Of a stretch of 64,000 nucleotides of DNA, positions 18,513 to 27,980 are shown in pieces. A program made the translations under genes and the position numbers. Numbering within the stretch: the stretch's first letter is position 1; each line of letters begins with the position of its first letter. Source of the stretch: Phormidesmis priestleyi ULC007 (lineage in GTDB: Bacteria; Cyanobacteriota; Cyanobacteriia; Leptolyngbyales; Leptolyngbyaceae); contig NZ_MPPI01000011.1 in NCBI RefSeq assembly GCF_001895925.1, positions 102,253 to 166,252 of the forward strand. Direction: 5' to 3'. Under the pieces are notes generated by a model, which was given only the letters and a program-made list of their open reading frames with translations, did no database searches and was not told the origin of the DNA.

Positions 18513-19123
18513 ACTCAGTTGATGTCTGTCGGATACTCAGCTTACTTTCCTGAAAGTCAACGCGAAAAGGCACGCCTATGAGCATTGGCATTTTACGGAT
18601 CACTCAGCCAACTTTTAACAAAAATAACGATTGTTGTGGGAAACGTTGTCGATAATGCCCTCTTTCCCATAATTTCTATTATGCAATTATGTTTACGGTT
18701 GTATTTGATGCAGTTTGCATTATCTGTTGCTGGTACTGTAGCTTTTCTGCGATAATGCTCTCTATGCTGATGGTTAATCAATCTACCATTGCTACTAAAA
18801 TCCTTTCTTAGCAATATAATTATAACCCATGACGATCGGACAAAAATCTCAGTCTTAAGACTCAGGTTTAAATACCCCAGTCGCGAGTTGAACGTTCTAC
18901 AGAACATTGATAAGCAGTCTACTTACTACCCTACTTTCTTTGCAGTTTCTTTCTTTGCGTAATACCCATTAGGGCTGTTCTGGTTTGTGAAGCTACTCTT
19001 TATCATTTCCCTACCTAACTATCACTAATGAAAAGAATTGGTGAAGACATTCTAAAGCTAATTGTCTTTCCCCGGATATTCAGGTTTGATGAGTATCAGC
19101 ATATATACGGAGACAGGTGCACG
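18513..19123. other. AT-rich intergenic region in the polysaccharide cluster
   Basis: About 610 bases lack any gene I can support. A minus-strand open frame at 18593-18907 has random-looking composition and no ribosome binding site. The last 100 bases should hold the promoter of the following glycosyltransferase, but no clear -35/-10 pair stands out. Confidence 0.45.
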
Positions 19124-20080
19124 ATGAGCAGCAACCGCCCTCGCGTCAGTGTTGGTATGCCTGTATACAACGGCGAGAATTATATTAGGGAAGCGCTAGA
19201 CTCTATCCTGGCTCAAACCTTTCAGAACTTTGAGCTAGTGATTTCAGACAACGCCTCAACAGACGCAACAGACGAGATTTGTAAAGAGTATTTAGCCAAA
19301 GATGAGCGCATCCGATACTATCGAACCCCCCGCAACATGGGGGCGACGTGGAATCAAAACCAAGTATTTAAGCTATCTCAAGGTGAATACTTTAAATTGG
19401 CTGCTCATGATGATATCTGTGCTCCAGAATTCCTCGAAAAGTGCGTCGAAGCGCTCGATCAAGACTCATCCGTCGTTCTTGCTTACCCGTGGACTAAGAA
19501 TATTGATCAAAACGGTGAAGTCACGGGCGAATATGACTTAGACGGCAAGCTGAAGCTGGGTTCTTCCAGACCTCCTGTTCGGTTTCGCAGCATGCACCGC
19601 GCCTTCATGTGCTACCCCATCTTTGGGGTCATTCGCTCTGCCGCCCTGAAACAAACTCCTTTATTGGGCAGTTTTGGACACGCCGATGGGGCACTACTAT
19701 CACGGCTCACTTTAATGGGTCGATTTCATGAAGTTCCCCAGCACCTGTTCCTAAACCGGAGACACCCTGAGCAATCAACAAGTGTCTGCTCTAAAGATGG
19801 CAACTGCGACTTTTACGCCTTTCTGGTTTGGTGGGATCCTGACAATGCAGGTCGAATTGTATTTCCTACGTGGAGACTATTTGGTGAGTATTGTAAAGCG
19901 ATCGCAGAAACGCCCATCACCCTGTATGATCAAGCTCGATGCTATCTAACCATGGCGAGTTGGTTAAGAACTCGTTGGGTCATCATGCTGCAAGAAGTAG
20001 TGGTTGCTACTAACCAGTGGCTTCATGCCAATACAAAAGCTGCGCCAAAATCGCAGAAAGCCAGTCAGGGTGCCGAGTAA
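19124..20080 (+). CDS. Family 2 glycosyltransferase
   Basis: The start at ATG 19124, preceded by GGAGA, gives 318 residues and begins directly with the GT2 strand VSVGMPVYNGENYIREALDS; an in-frame ATG at 19028 would add 32 atypical residues. The nucleotide-sugar region SDNASTDATDEI and the metal-binding HDD in LAAHDDICAPEFL are intact. The C-terminal half has a helical region (PIFGVIRSAALKQ, FHEVPQHLFLNRRHPEQS). It should add one sugar to a lipid-linked exopolysaccharide repeat unit on the cytoplasmic membrane face. The donor sugar cannot be predicted. Confidence 0.88.
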   Translation: MSSNRPRVSVGMPVYNGENYIREALDSILAQTFQNFELVISDNASTDATDEICKEYLAKDERIRYYRTPRNMGATWNQNQVFKLSQGEYFKLAAHDDICAPEFLEKCVEALDQDSSVVLAYPWTKNIDQNGEVTGEYDLDGKLKLGSSRPPVRFRSMHRAFMCYPIFGVIRSAALKQTPLLGSFGHADGALLSRLTLMGRFHEVPQHLFLNRRHPEQSTSVCSKDGNCDFYAFLVWWDPDNAGRIVFPTWRLFGEYCKAIAETPITLYDQARCYLTMASWLRTRWVIMLQEVVVATNQWLHANTKAAPKSQKASQGAE

Positions 20081-20205
20081 ATCAAAATTTAGATATGCTT
20101 GTTCCAAATTTTCCACAAGCTAGATAGTAAACACCAGAACCCCTACGAAGTTTTAATTCTGCGAAGAATGGAACAAAACTAGGGTTCAAACACTCAGATC
20201 GACCT

Positions 20206-21288
20206 ATGTCACTTAACAAACCCGCCATTTTCTTATCGGGTGCTGTGATTGCCTTATTTGGGGTGTCACCTGCATTCGCATTGCCGCTCTCGCCAGGCGA
20301 TCGTCTTCGCCTATTTATTCCCGCTGATTCTGACCTTCCAGAATCCCAGCGCATCAGCGGCTTGTATGAAGTCAACCTTGACGGCACGCTGCAATTTCCC
20401 TTCCTTGACCCCATCCCTGCTGCTGGGTTAGAGCTTCCTCAAGTTGAGCAGCAGGTGAGTCGAACTTTAGTCGAGAAAGGTCTATTTAGGGCAAACGGTC
20501 TTCGGGTCAGCATCAAGGTTTTCCAGTGGGCACCCGTCCAGGTCAACGTGTCGGGTGCAACGTTTGAACCCGGTCGAGTGTTGATTAACAGTCAGCCGAC
20601 TAACTCGACGAGCGGTAACTTGGTGAGCATTCCCACCCCGATCGCGGGCACCATTCCTGTTTCGGGCAACTATCCTCCTGAGCGCTACCTGACCGCCGCA
20701 ATTCGCACCGCAGGAGGAGTCACGCCAGATGCCGACATCAAAAATATTCGCCTGGTTCGCAATAACCAGACCCAGGTGATTGATCTATCGGGAGTGTTTT
20801 CGGGTGAATCAGAGCGCGATGTGCCGCTAGTTGCAGGCGATCAGGTGATTGTTCCTCGCCTAGATAAAATTCAAAATGACTTGGTGCGTCCTTCGCAACT
20901 GACTCCCTCCGTCATTCCTATTTTTGTTTCAAACGCAACGGCTCCTGGCGCAACCGGAAACAACGATCGCGCCACTGAATTAGCCTATGGAACCCGCTTC
21001 TCAAATGCTGTCGTCTCATCTCGATGTGTAGGTGGCAACCTCTCCACAAGCGGAAAACGTCGAGTCACTCTCATGCAGACCGATCGCACTACTGGGAAAA
21101 CCACCGTCATCGATCAGCCGGTTGAAACTCTTTTAAGAAATTCTACCGACAATACAAACAATCCTTTCCTGATGCCACGGGATGGGATTGTTTGTTACGA
21201 CTCTAAAAACGAGAACACATCAGGGGTGCTTCGCTTTATCACTGACATCCTCAATCCCTTTAATATACTAAGAGGAATCTTCCGTTAA
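20206..21288 (+). CDS. Wza-like polysaccharide export protein (Poly_export/SLBB)
   Basis: The 360-residue protein has a signal peptide (about 1-25, ending SPAFA). Next comes the Poly_export domain with the entry motif LSPGDRLRLFIP, ISGLYEVNLDGTLQFPFL and the family turn near 55-110. SLBB-like segments follow: VNVSGATFEPGRVLI and the GGVTPDADIKNIRLVR motif near 165-200. The last 120 residues are unusual for Wza and include AYGTRFSNAVVSSRCVGG. It would form the periplasmic or outer-membrane export channel. Its stop overlaps the start of the chain-length gene by one base. Confidence 0.88.
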   Translation: MSLNKPAIFLSGAVIALFGVSPAFALPLSPGDRLRLFIPADSDLPESQRISGLYEVNLDGTLQFPFLDPIPAAGLELPQVEQQVSRTLVEKGLFRANGLRVSIKVFQWAPVQVNVSGATFEPGRVLINSQPTNSTSGNLVSIPTPIAGTIPVSGNYPPERYLTAAIRTAGGVTPDADIKNIRLVRNNQTQVIDLSGVFSGESERDVPLVAGDQVIVPRLDKIQNDLVRPSQLTPSVIPIFVSNATAPGATGNNDRATELAYGTRFSNAVVSSRCVGGNLSTSGKRRVTLMQTDRTTGKTTVIDQPVETLLRNSTDNTNNPFLMPRDGIVCYDSKNENTSGVLRFITDILNPFNILRGIFR

Positions 21289-22817
21289 TGCTTATGAATG
21301 AGCTAACAAAAGCCTCTTCCTATCCGGCTAAACCCTCTGTAGATCGCAACGACTGGCAGGGATACCTGCTTTTGGGTCTGGTTGCAAATGCTTCTATTTG
21401 GGGTTTGGCTCTTCTGTTCCTGAACGTTGCAAAGCCAAGTTTCACTAGCCAATGGGCACTCACTCTGCCAGCTAATCGCTCAAGCAGCAGTGTCAACTTG
21501 CCTCAAATTGGCGGAGGAAGTTCGCAGGTTACTTCGCCCTTTGACAGCAAAACTCAAGATCCGCGCGAAAACTACAAATACATCATTACGAGTGACTCTG
21601 TTCTAGCAGATGCGGCTAAACAATTGAACATGAGTGTTCAAAAGTTTGGTGCGCCTCGCGTCAAGATTGTCGATAGCTCGACCCTGATGACTTTTGAGGT
21701 CAAGGGCAGCACTCCTCAAGAATCTAAAGATAAGTCGATCGCGCTTTATCAAGCATTTGAGGCAAAGCTGGTTCAACTGAGGCAGCAGGAGGCGATTGAG
21801 AAAAATCAAGGCATCAAGGCGGCCTTAAAAGATTCACAGCAGAATCTTGAATCAACCCAAGAGCGTCTTTCTAGCTATAAAGCTCGTTCAGGGCTAGTTT
21901 CTAATAGCCAAATTGACCAGCTCTCTAGCGCGATCGAAGATTTGCGTAAGCAAAGAGCGGTTCTTCTAGCAGAGCAACAGCAAGCCAGTGCTCGGTTAAA
22001 ACAGCTCTCTGCTAACTTAAACGTCTCTGCCCCACAAGCTGCCGATGCGTTTACGTTAAATTCAGATCAACTGTTTCTACGCAACCTCCAAGATTACAGC
22101 ACAGCTACGGCTGAAAGTGAGCTTCTGAGCGCCAGGCTAGGACCCAACCACCCCGCGATCGTTCAGCAACGAATGAAGCAAGAAGCTGCTAGAGCCGCTA
22201 TGCTCGATCGCAGTCGATCGCTTTTGGGACGATCAGTCAACCCGGCGACTCTGGCTCAACTAAATATTGGCAACAGCACCAATGAAGTGAGAACAGGCAG
22301 CGCCCGCGATACCCTTTTTCAAGAAGTTATCACTGCCCAAGTCACTGAACAAGGTCTTCGAGCCAGTGCCGCAACGCTAGAGCGGCAAATCATTCAGCTA
22401 GAAGGAAAGCTTAAAACCCTGGCTCAGTACGGCTCTGCGCTAGACGGATTGAAGCGAGACATGCAAATCTCTGAAGCGGTCTTCTCTTCTACATTAGGGA
22501 GTCTAAATCTTGGCAAGGCTGAACTCTTTGGTTCTTATCCCCAGATTCAGATGGTGTCAGATCCGAGTTTGCCTGAGACCCCTAGCTCGCCCAAAAAGTC
22601 TTTTGTTTTACTGGGTGCAGCGTTGGGTTCCATTTTGATATCCAGTGGAATATTGGGTTTGTGGCTTCGCAAGCGCAGAATGTCATCTAGACAAGCCTCA
22701 GCCATTGACTTAAATCATCCAGAGGCTAAACCCCTAACGTCAGATTCTAAACCTACCCGATCGATCGATCGGGGGGCTTATCCAGATACCGAAGCAAACT
22801 CTTCTGCCAAACTCTAA
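21288..22817 (+). CDS. Wzz/GumC-type polysaccharide chain-length or co-polymerase protein
   Basis: This 509-residue protein has two flanking membrane helices (about 25-46 and 437-458) around a large periplasmic coiled-coil region: repeated Gln/Glu/Ala-rich heptads from about 165 to 420, including QEAIEKNQGIKAALKDSQQN and LRKQRAVLLAEQQQASARL. A proline-rich SLPETPSSPKK precedes the second helix, as in Wzz/Wzc proteins. No Walker motifs or tyrosine cluster follow, so the BY-kinase found in Wzc is absent or encoded elsewhere. The start (ATG 21288) overlaps the export gene, and ATG 21294 is an alternative. Confidence 0.87.
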   Translation: MLMNELTKASSYPAKPSVDRNDWQGYLLLGLVANASIWGLALLFLNVAKPSFTSQWALTLPANRSSSSVNLPQIGGGSSQVTSPFDSKTQDPRENYKYIITSDSVLADAAKQLNMSVQKFGAPRVKIVDSSTLMTFEVKGSTPQESKDKSIALYQAFEAKLVQLRQQEAIEKNQGIKAALKDSQQNLESTQERLSSYKARSGLVSNSQIDQLSSAIEDLRKQRAVLLAEQQQASARLKQLSANLNVSAPQAADAFTLNSDQLFLRNLQDYSTATAESELLSARLGPNHPAIVQQRMKQEAARAAMLDRSRSLLGRSVNPATLAQLNIGNSTNEVRTGSARDTLFQEVITAQVTEQGLRASAATLERQIIQLEGKLKTLAQYGSALDGLKRDMQISEAVFSSTLGSLNLGKAELFGSYPQIQMVSDPSLPETPSSPKKSFVLLGAALGSILISSGILGLWLRKRRMSSRQASAIDLNHPEAKPLTSDSKPTRSIDRGAYPDTEANSSAKL

Positions 22818-22967
22818 AATGCTTCCTTCTCAGAAGCACACTCAGATGAAATCCTTAACGATGAGGTCGAGCAATCACCTCTTGAATTCTTAACTTAAGG
22901 TTCTGCCATCTAACTTGATCGGTTAAGCCGACGCGAGTGGGTTTGTTTGTGCTAGGAAACAAGATTT

Positions 22968-23927
22968 ATGCCGATCGTATCTGTAATTATTCCTGCCTAC
23001 AATGCCGAGAAAACTATCTTAGCGACGCTTGAATCGGTTCAAAAACAGACGTTTTCCGACATCGAACTGATCGTCATTGATGACGGCTCAACCGATCGCA
23101 CCGTTGATTTAGCAAATACACTGCAAGATTCACGGCTCAAGGTTTTCTCATACCAGAACGGAGGTGTTTCAGTCGCTCGCAATCGCGGGATTCAACGTGC
23201 GATCGGAGATTTCATCTCATTCATTGATGCTGATGATTTATGGATGCCAGACAAATTACAGCTTCAGCTAGAAGCTCTACAAAGGAACCCAGAAGCAGGA
23301 GTTGCCTATAGTTGGACTACCTTTGTAGATGAGAAAGGCGCTGTTTTATATGCACAAGAACCCGTTTTTCACGAGGGTAACGTCTATCCTCAATTGCTGA
23401 TTGAGAACTTCATTCTCAACGGCTCTAATGTTCTAATCCGCAGGCAATTTGTCGAGGCTGTAGGCGATTTTTATGCCCCTCTAAAATATGCAGAAGACTG
23501 GGAGTTTTATATACGATTAGCCGCTATCTGCACTTTTGTTTTAGTGCCAAAGCATCAAATCATTTACCTACGTTCATCTCAATCAGCAACGTCTAAAGTG
23601 GATGTGATGGAGAGAGATATTGTGGCTCACATCACGAGGGTCTTTCAAACAGTTCCACCAGAGTTTCAATCTCTTAAAAGTCGCAGTCTAGCTTGTGCTT
23701 ACCGATACTTTTCTCAACAGTATATCAGCTATGAATTGACTGATGCTGCTGTTAACCAAGCTAGTCAAAAGCTGAGGAAAGCAGTTCGCCTTGAACCCAA
23801 AATTCTTTTAGATAAGAACACTCAAAAGTTAGCAATTAAGCTGGTGTTAATGCAGCTTTTGCCCTACAAATTTGTCAGCAACCTTAAAAAATCGCTGAAC
23901 AAGCCTTCGCTAAATTCTCATTCGTAG
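22968..23927 (+). CDS. Family 2 glycosyltransferase
   Basis: The 319-residue protein shows a complete GT-A pattern: VSVIIPAYNAEKTILATLES at the N-terminus, VIDDGSTDRT near 37, NGGVSVARNRGI near 63 and the metal-binding FIDADDLW near 85. The later ED/QxxR-like region is KYAEDWEFYIRLA near 165. No membrane segments are evident. It starts 150 bases after the chain-length gene on the same strand and should act in repeat-unit assembly. Donor and acceptor are unknown. Confidence 0.92.
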   Translation: MPIVSVIIPAYNAEKTILATLESVQKQTFSDIELIVIDDGSTDRTVDLANTLQDSRLKVFSYQNGGVSVARNRGIQRAIGDFISFIDADDLWMPDKLQLQLEALQRNPEAGVAYSWTTFVDEKGAVLYAQEPVFHEGNVYPQLLIENFILNGSNVLIRRQFVEAVGDFYAPLKYAEDWEFYIRLAAICTFVLVPKHQIIYLRSSQSATSKVDVMERDIVAHITRVFQTVPPEFQSLKSRSLACAYRYFSQQYISYELTDAAVNQASQKLRKAVRLEPKILLDKNTQKLAIKLVLMQLLPYKFVSNLKKSLNKPSLNSHS

Positions 23928-24118
23928 CAGCCTCAAAACGTTGAACTGTGTTTTTAATCTAGTGAAACTAAATGCAATTTTATCGTTCCTCAAAACATCT
24001 AGAAACGACAACTCTAAACACTTTGACGCTTAGACTGAACAAGTTATATGACTAGTCAACAGATCTAGTTCTCACGGTTCTCTAAGTTAACGTTCAACTT
24101 CAATTAACTTCGTATGTA

Positions 24119-25405
24119 GTGAGGCTAGAAGTGATAAACCCTCGGAATTTTGAAGAAAAGCTAGTCTGGTACTCCATCGTTGGTACTTACGGGATTACCC
24201 TTTTAGGGGCAATGTATGTCTGGATTCCCATTCTGGCCTGGCTTCTTGTGATTTATCTAGGTTATAAACTGTGGCACCAAGATGCCGATACGCCCTGGCC
24301 CAACAGAATTGTGATCCCTGTCTCTGTTTGGGTGTGGGTTGTCTCCATGTCGTTGATGGAGGTGGCTGTGATCGCAGCCCACATAGACTTCGATTTGGGA
24401 GCGATCAAAATAGCTTCAGGCTCATTGGCATGGACGCGATCGTGGGCCCTCATGGCTTTATTTCCGCTAGCTGGTTGCCTTAACATTCGTCCACAGTTGG
24501 TGTATCGGGCTGTTTGCCATCTTTGCATCCAGAGCATTCCGGTGGCTCTGCTCGCCTACTTAGCATCTAAAGCAAACATCTTCCCTACTTATCTCACTCC
24601 TTGGTGGTATGTCTTTCGGGGAGATCCGATGCCATACACTGTTGCGCCTTTGGGGTTTCCGCCTTCGCTGAGTGGAATAGATAACGAGTTTCGGCTTAAC
24701 CTATTCACACCCTATGCAAATTCTTTGGGAATCGTAGGGGCTGTTTTTTTCTTGATAGCACTTCAAGAATCTGACAAGCGGTGGCGGTGGGCTGGAGTGC
24801 TTGGTTCAACCATCATGGTTGTGGGTTCGTTCTCTAGAATGACAACCCTGTGTTTAGTGATCGTTCCTATCTTGACATGGCTGTTGACCAGTTTCACCTG
24901 GCCCGTCAGGCTTGCAGGAGGAGTGACAGCTTTCTTAACAGGGCTGTTCGCGCCACTGCTGCTTGACTCTTGGAAGACTTTTTATGAGACGACCTTCACA
25001 AGCTTCCGACAAGGTTCAGAGAGAGTCAGAAAGAGATTGGCAGACATCGCGATCGCTCGATGGGAGAAGGATGCACCCATCTGGGGGCATGGGTTTATCG
25101 CTGAACGAGGGCCTGAAACTGTGGAAGGGATGCCGATCGGCACCCACAATCAGTGGCCTGATCTTCTCTATCTAAAGGGAGTTGTTGGTTTTCTTGCGTT
25201 TTTGATACCCTTAGCTTGGAGTTTTGCAGACTTATTGGTGAAAGCCCAATATAACAAGGTTGCCAAGCTGGGGCTAAGTTTGATCATTCTTCTAGTCATC
25301 TGCACAAATGGTGCAGATATTGAAGCTCCGACCTATCTCTATTGGCCTGGCTTGCTCATGCTCGGAATGGCATTTCAACCGAAAGAAAAGTTTTCAGTCT
25401 CCTAA
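24119..25405 (+). CDS. Wzy-like O-antigen/exopolysaccharide polymerase
   Basis: The 428-residue integral membrane protein starts at GTG 24119 and has ten or more hydrophobic helices. A soluble loop of about 70 residues in the second half (FRQGSERVRKRLADIAIARW to GTHNQWPDLLYLKG) fits the O-antigen ligase/polymerase family, where GHG..H....LY..GV is typical: here GHGFIAE, THNQWPDLLYLKGVVG. Such enzymes polymerise lipid-linked repeat units on the periplasmic face. Placement between export, flippase and transferase genes supports this. Sequence similarity in this family is low, so polymerase and ligase cannot be told apart. Confidence 0.75.
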   Translation: MRLEVINPRNFEEKLVWYSIVGTYGITLLGAMYVWIPILAWLLVIYLGYKLWHQDADTPWPNRIVIPVSVWVWVVSMSLMEVAVIAAHIDFDLGAIKIASGSLAWTRSWALMALFPLAGCLNIRPQLVYRAVCHLCIQSIPVALLAYLASKANIFPTYLTPWWYVFRGDPMPYTVAPLGFPPSLSGIDNEFRLNLFTPYANSLGIVGAVFFLIALQESDKRWRWAGVLGSTIMVVGSFSRMTTLCLVIVPILTWLLTSFTWPVRLAGGVTAFLTGLFAPLLLDSWKTFYETTFTSFRQGSERVRKRLADIAIARWEKDAPIWGHGFIAERGPETVEGMPIGTHNQWPDLLYLKGVVGFLAFLIPLAWSFADLLVKAQYNKVAKLGLSLIILLVICTNGADIEAPTYLYWPGLLMLGMAFQPKEKFSVS

Positions 25406-25556
25406 CGGCTCATGAAGCCTGAGTTAGTAAATAGACCAGAGAAGTGTTCACTGTTGATACCTGAGTCAGGCTACTGTCCATTGACTGTTTGCCCACCGCT
25501 CTAGATAACTAAGTGGCAAATCTAGACCCTTCCTATCCATTCAGTTGTCACCAACC

Positions 25557-26834
25557 ATGAGTTTTGCAGAGCAATTTAGGGGCAAAATTAGGGAACAACT
25601 TTCTAGCCAATTTGTCCGTAATATTGGCTGGCTGGGCAGCTCTGAGTTAATTCTCCGGTTTGTTCGACTGGGAGTAACGGTCGCTTTGGCGCGTCTTCTA
25701 AGCCCTGGTGACTATGGCTTGGCAGCAATTGTGTCAGCAGTCTCCGAGTTTACCCGCGTGTTTATTGATGTTGGTGTAAACTCAAAAATCATTCAGGCAG
25801 ATGAAGCAGAGGTAGAAGAACTCAGTAATTCTGGGTACTGGCTGAATTGGGTTGTGTTTATCGGGCTATTTCTCCTTCAGTGTCTGGCTGCTTTCCCAAT
25901 TTCCTTGGTTTATAACAACAGCACGTTGATCCCGCTAATTTGTGTTGCAGGATTGCCTTACTTAATTTGGCCCTTTTCCTCAGTCAAACTTGCCCGAATT
26001 CATCGAGATAATAATTTAAAGATTACGGCTATTCATAACGTGATTCAGAATTCACTTAGCCACGTTCTTACGATTATTTTTGCACTTTTGAACTTCCACG
26101 TGTGGGCGATCGTCTTACCGTGGGTGATAGCCGCCCCAGTCGGCGTTTACATCTATTGGGTGAGTCATCAGTGGCGACCGACCTCTGCCTTCACTACTAA
26201 GCATTGGAAGGAAATTCTCGGCTTCGGCAAAAACATTCTGGGTGTACAACTTCTTAGGACTCTGAGAAACAACTTAGATTATCTAATTGTTGGACGATTC
26301 CTAGGAATCGAAGCATTGGGGCTTTACTACTTTGGTTTCAATGCAGGTCTAGGAATCAGCTTGAGCGTGATCAGTGCATTAGGAACCGCAACCTTTCCCT
26401 ATCTCTGCGAGGTGCGGTCAGATTTTGAGAAGTTCAAACAGCGTTATTTTAGTAGCCTTAAAAAGATCGCACTCATCATCATTCCGCTTGTTTTTCTGCA
26501 AGTGAGTCTGGCTCCGTTCTATGTGCCGATCGTCTTTGGTCAAAAGTGGGTTGTAGCCATTCCAGTCCTGATCTTAATTTGCCTGTCAGCGCTGCCTCGC
26601 CCCTTTGCAGAGGCAGCCTCCCAACTGCTGGTTGCTTCTGGTAAACCTCACCTGGTTTTGCGCTGGGATGTTCTGTTTACGACCCTATTTATCGGTGCTT
26701 TGATGATTGGGGTACAGTGGCAAGCAGTCGGAGTTGCGTCTGCTGTTCTGATTGTGCACCTGATCTCAATGCCGCTGTTTACGCTTTGGGCAACTTACTA
26801 CACGTTCCCTCATATCAAACAGAGTCGAGCATGA
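25557..26834 (+). CDS. Wzx-like polysaccharide flippase (MOP superfamily)
   Basis: From ATG 25557 the protein has 425 residues; a TTG at 25545 is also in frame. The N-terminal RNIGWLGSSELILRFVRLGVTVALARLLSPGDYGLAAI segment is the usual first helix pair of lipopolysaccharide/teichoic acid exporters (polysacc_synt_3 type). About twelve membrane helices follow with the LRNNLDYLIVGRFLG motif near 235. It would flip undecaprenyl-linked repeat units across the membrane for the neighbouring polymerase. It is followed within 20 bases by another glycosyltransferase gene. Confidence 0.88.
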   Translation: MSFAEQFRGKIREQLSSQFVRNIGWLGSSELILRFVRLGVTVALARLLSPGDYGLAAIVSAVSEFTRVFIDVGVNSKIIQADEAEVEELSNSGYWLNWVVFIGLFLLQCLAAFPISLVYNNSTLIPLICVAGLPYLIWPFSSVKLARIHRDNNLKITAIHNVIQNSLSHVLTIIFALLNFHVWAIVLPWVIAAPVGVYIYWVSHQWRPTSAFTTKHWKEILGFGKNILGVQLLRTLRNNLDYLIVGRFLGIEALGLYYFGFNAGLGISLSVISALGTATFPYLCEVRSDFEKFKQRYFSSLKKIALIIIPLVFLQVSLAPFYVPIVFGQKWVVAIPVLILICLSALPRPFAEAASQLLVASGKPHLVLRWDVLFTTLFIGALMIGVQWQAVGVASAVLIVHLISMPLFTLWATYYTFPHIKQSRA

Positions 26835-26853
26835 ATTAGGAGCTACAGAAATT

Positions 26854-27843
26854 ATGAAAAAAGTCTCCGTTATCATTCCGGTTTACCAGGTTGAGAGCTA
26901 TATCGCTGACACGGTTCTATCTGTGTTGGAGCAAACCTATCAGAATTTTGAGTTGCTGCTTGTGGACGATGGCTCTCCTGATCGCAGTGTTGAAGTGTGC
27001 AAACAGTTTACTGATCCCCGAATCAAAATGATTCATCAAATCAATCGAGGTCTAGCAGGCGCTAGAAATACAGGGATTCGTCATGCCCAAGGCGATTATC
27101 TAGCTTTACTAGATGGTGATGATCTCTGGCTACCCAATAAATTAGAAAAGCACATTGATCACTTAGAGAAATTTCCCAACGTTGGAGTCAGCTTCAGTCG
27201 TTCTGAGTTTATTGATGAAGCTGGAACTTCTCTAGGAACCTATACGAAGCCAAAATTGCAGCAGATTGAGCCGTCCGATTTGCTGATAGATAATCCGATC
27301 GGGAATGGTTCGGCAGCCATCTTGAGACGGGAAACAATGGCAGCGATCGCTTTTAAGGGCAATCTTAACGGCAGCGAAGAAACATTTTACTTTGATGAAG
27401 GTTTCCGGCAAGCGGAAGATCTTGATTGCTGGTTACGGGTTGCAATTCAGACTGAGTGGCAAATCGCCGGAATTCCTGATGCCCTAACGCTCTACCGAGT
27501 TAACTCAGGAGGCTTGTCTGCCAACCTGCTCAATCAGTTAGATTTTCTAGAGAAGGTGATTGAGAAAACTCGCACTTATGCCCCAGAATTGATGGATCAG
27601 TGGGAGAAGCCAGCTAGAGCCTATTCTCTGCGATATCTAGCTCGGAGCGCAGTCCGAATGAAGTCAGGTTCGACAGCTACAAATCTGATGCATCGTGCTC
27701 TATCGAATTACTGGCAGATGATTCTAGAACAGCCGCGTCGCACTCTGATGACTCTAGGGGCTGCTTATGTGCTTAAGCTTTTGCCTCAGTGTTTTTATGA
27801 ACAGGTTGAAGAGTTAATGGTTAAGAGAACAAAGACGAATTAA
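26854..27843 (+). CDS. Family 2 glycosyltransferase
   Basis: An AGGAG at 26838-26842 precedes ATG 26854. The 329-residue enzyme has VSVIIPVYQVESYI, LLVDDGSPDRSVEV, INRGLAGARNTGI and the metal site LLDGDDLW, all in the expected order. The acceptor-side motif RQAEDLDCWLRVA lies near 190. It closely parallels the GT2 enzyme at 22968-23927, so the two may be paralogues specialised for different linkages. It lies 19 bases after the flippase gene and is presumably co-transcribed with it. Confidence 0.92.
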   Translation: MKKVSVIIPVYQVESYIADTVLSVLEQTYQNFELLLVDDGSPDRSVEVCKQFTDPRIKMIHQINRGLAGARNTGIRHAQGDYLALLDGDDLWLPNKLEKHIDHLEKFPNVGVSFSRSEFIDEAGTSLGTYTKPKLQQIEPSDLLIDNPIGNGSAAILRRETMAAIAFKGNLNGSEETFYFDEGFRQAEDLDCWLRVAIQTEWQIAGIPDALTLYRVNSGGLSANLLNQLDFLEKVIEKTRTYAPELMDQWEKPARAYSLRYLARSAVRMKSGSTATNLMHRALSNYWQMILEQPRRTLMTLGAAYVLKLLPQCFYEQVEELMVKRTKTN

Positions 27844-27980
27844 CAGAATCGAATTCTTCAATACGAGCTTAAATAATCTGGATTGATTCTACATAGAAAT
27901 ATCCTTTCTGCTGTGAGCTGAATCCTAAAACTCCCTAAGCAGCTAGCTTAATTGTTTAGATAAATTCTAGAAGCTGTGCC

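Noticed and set aside
18593-18907. Minus-strand 104-codon frame between two glycosyltransferase genes
   Set aside because: AT-rich sequence with random-looking translation, no Shine-Dalgarno signal and no neighbours on that strand.
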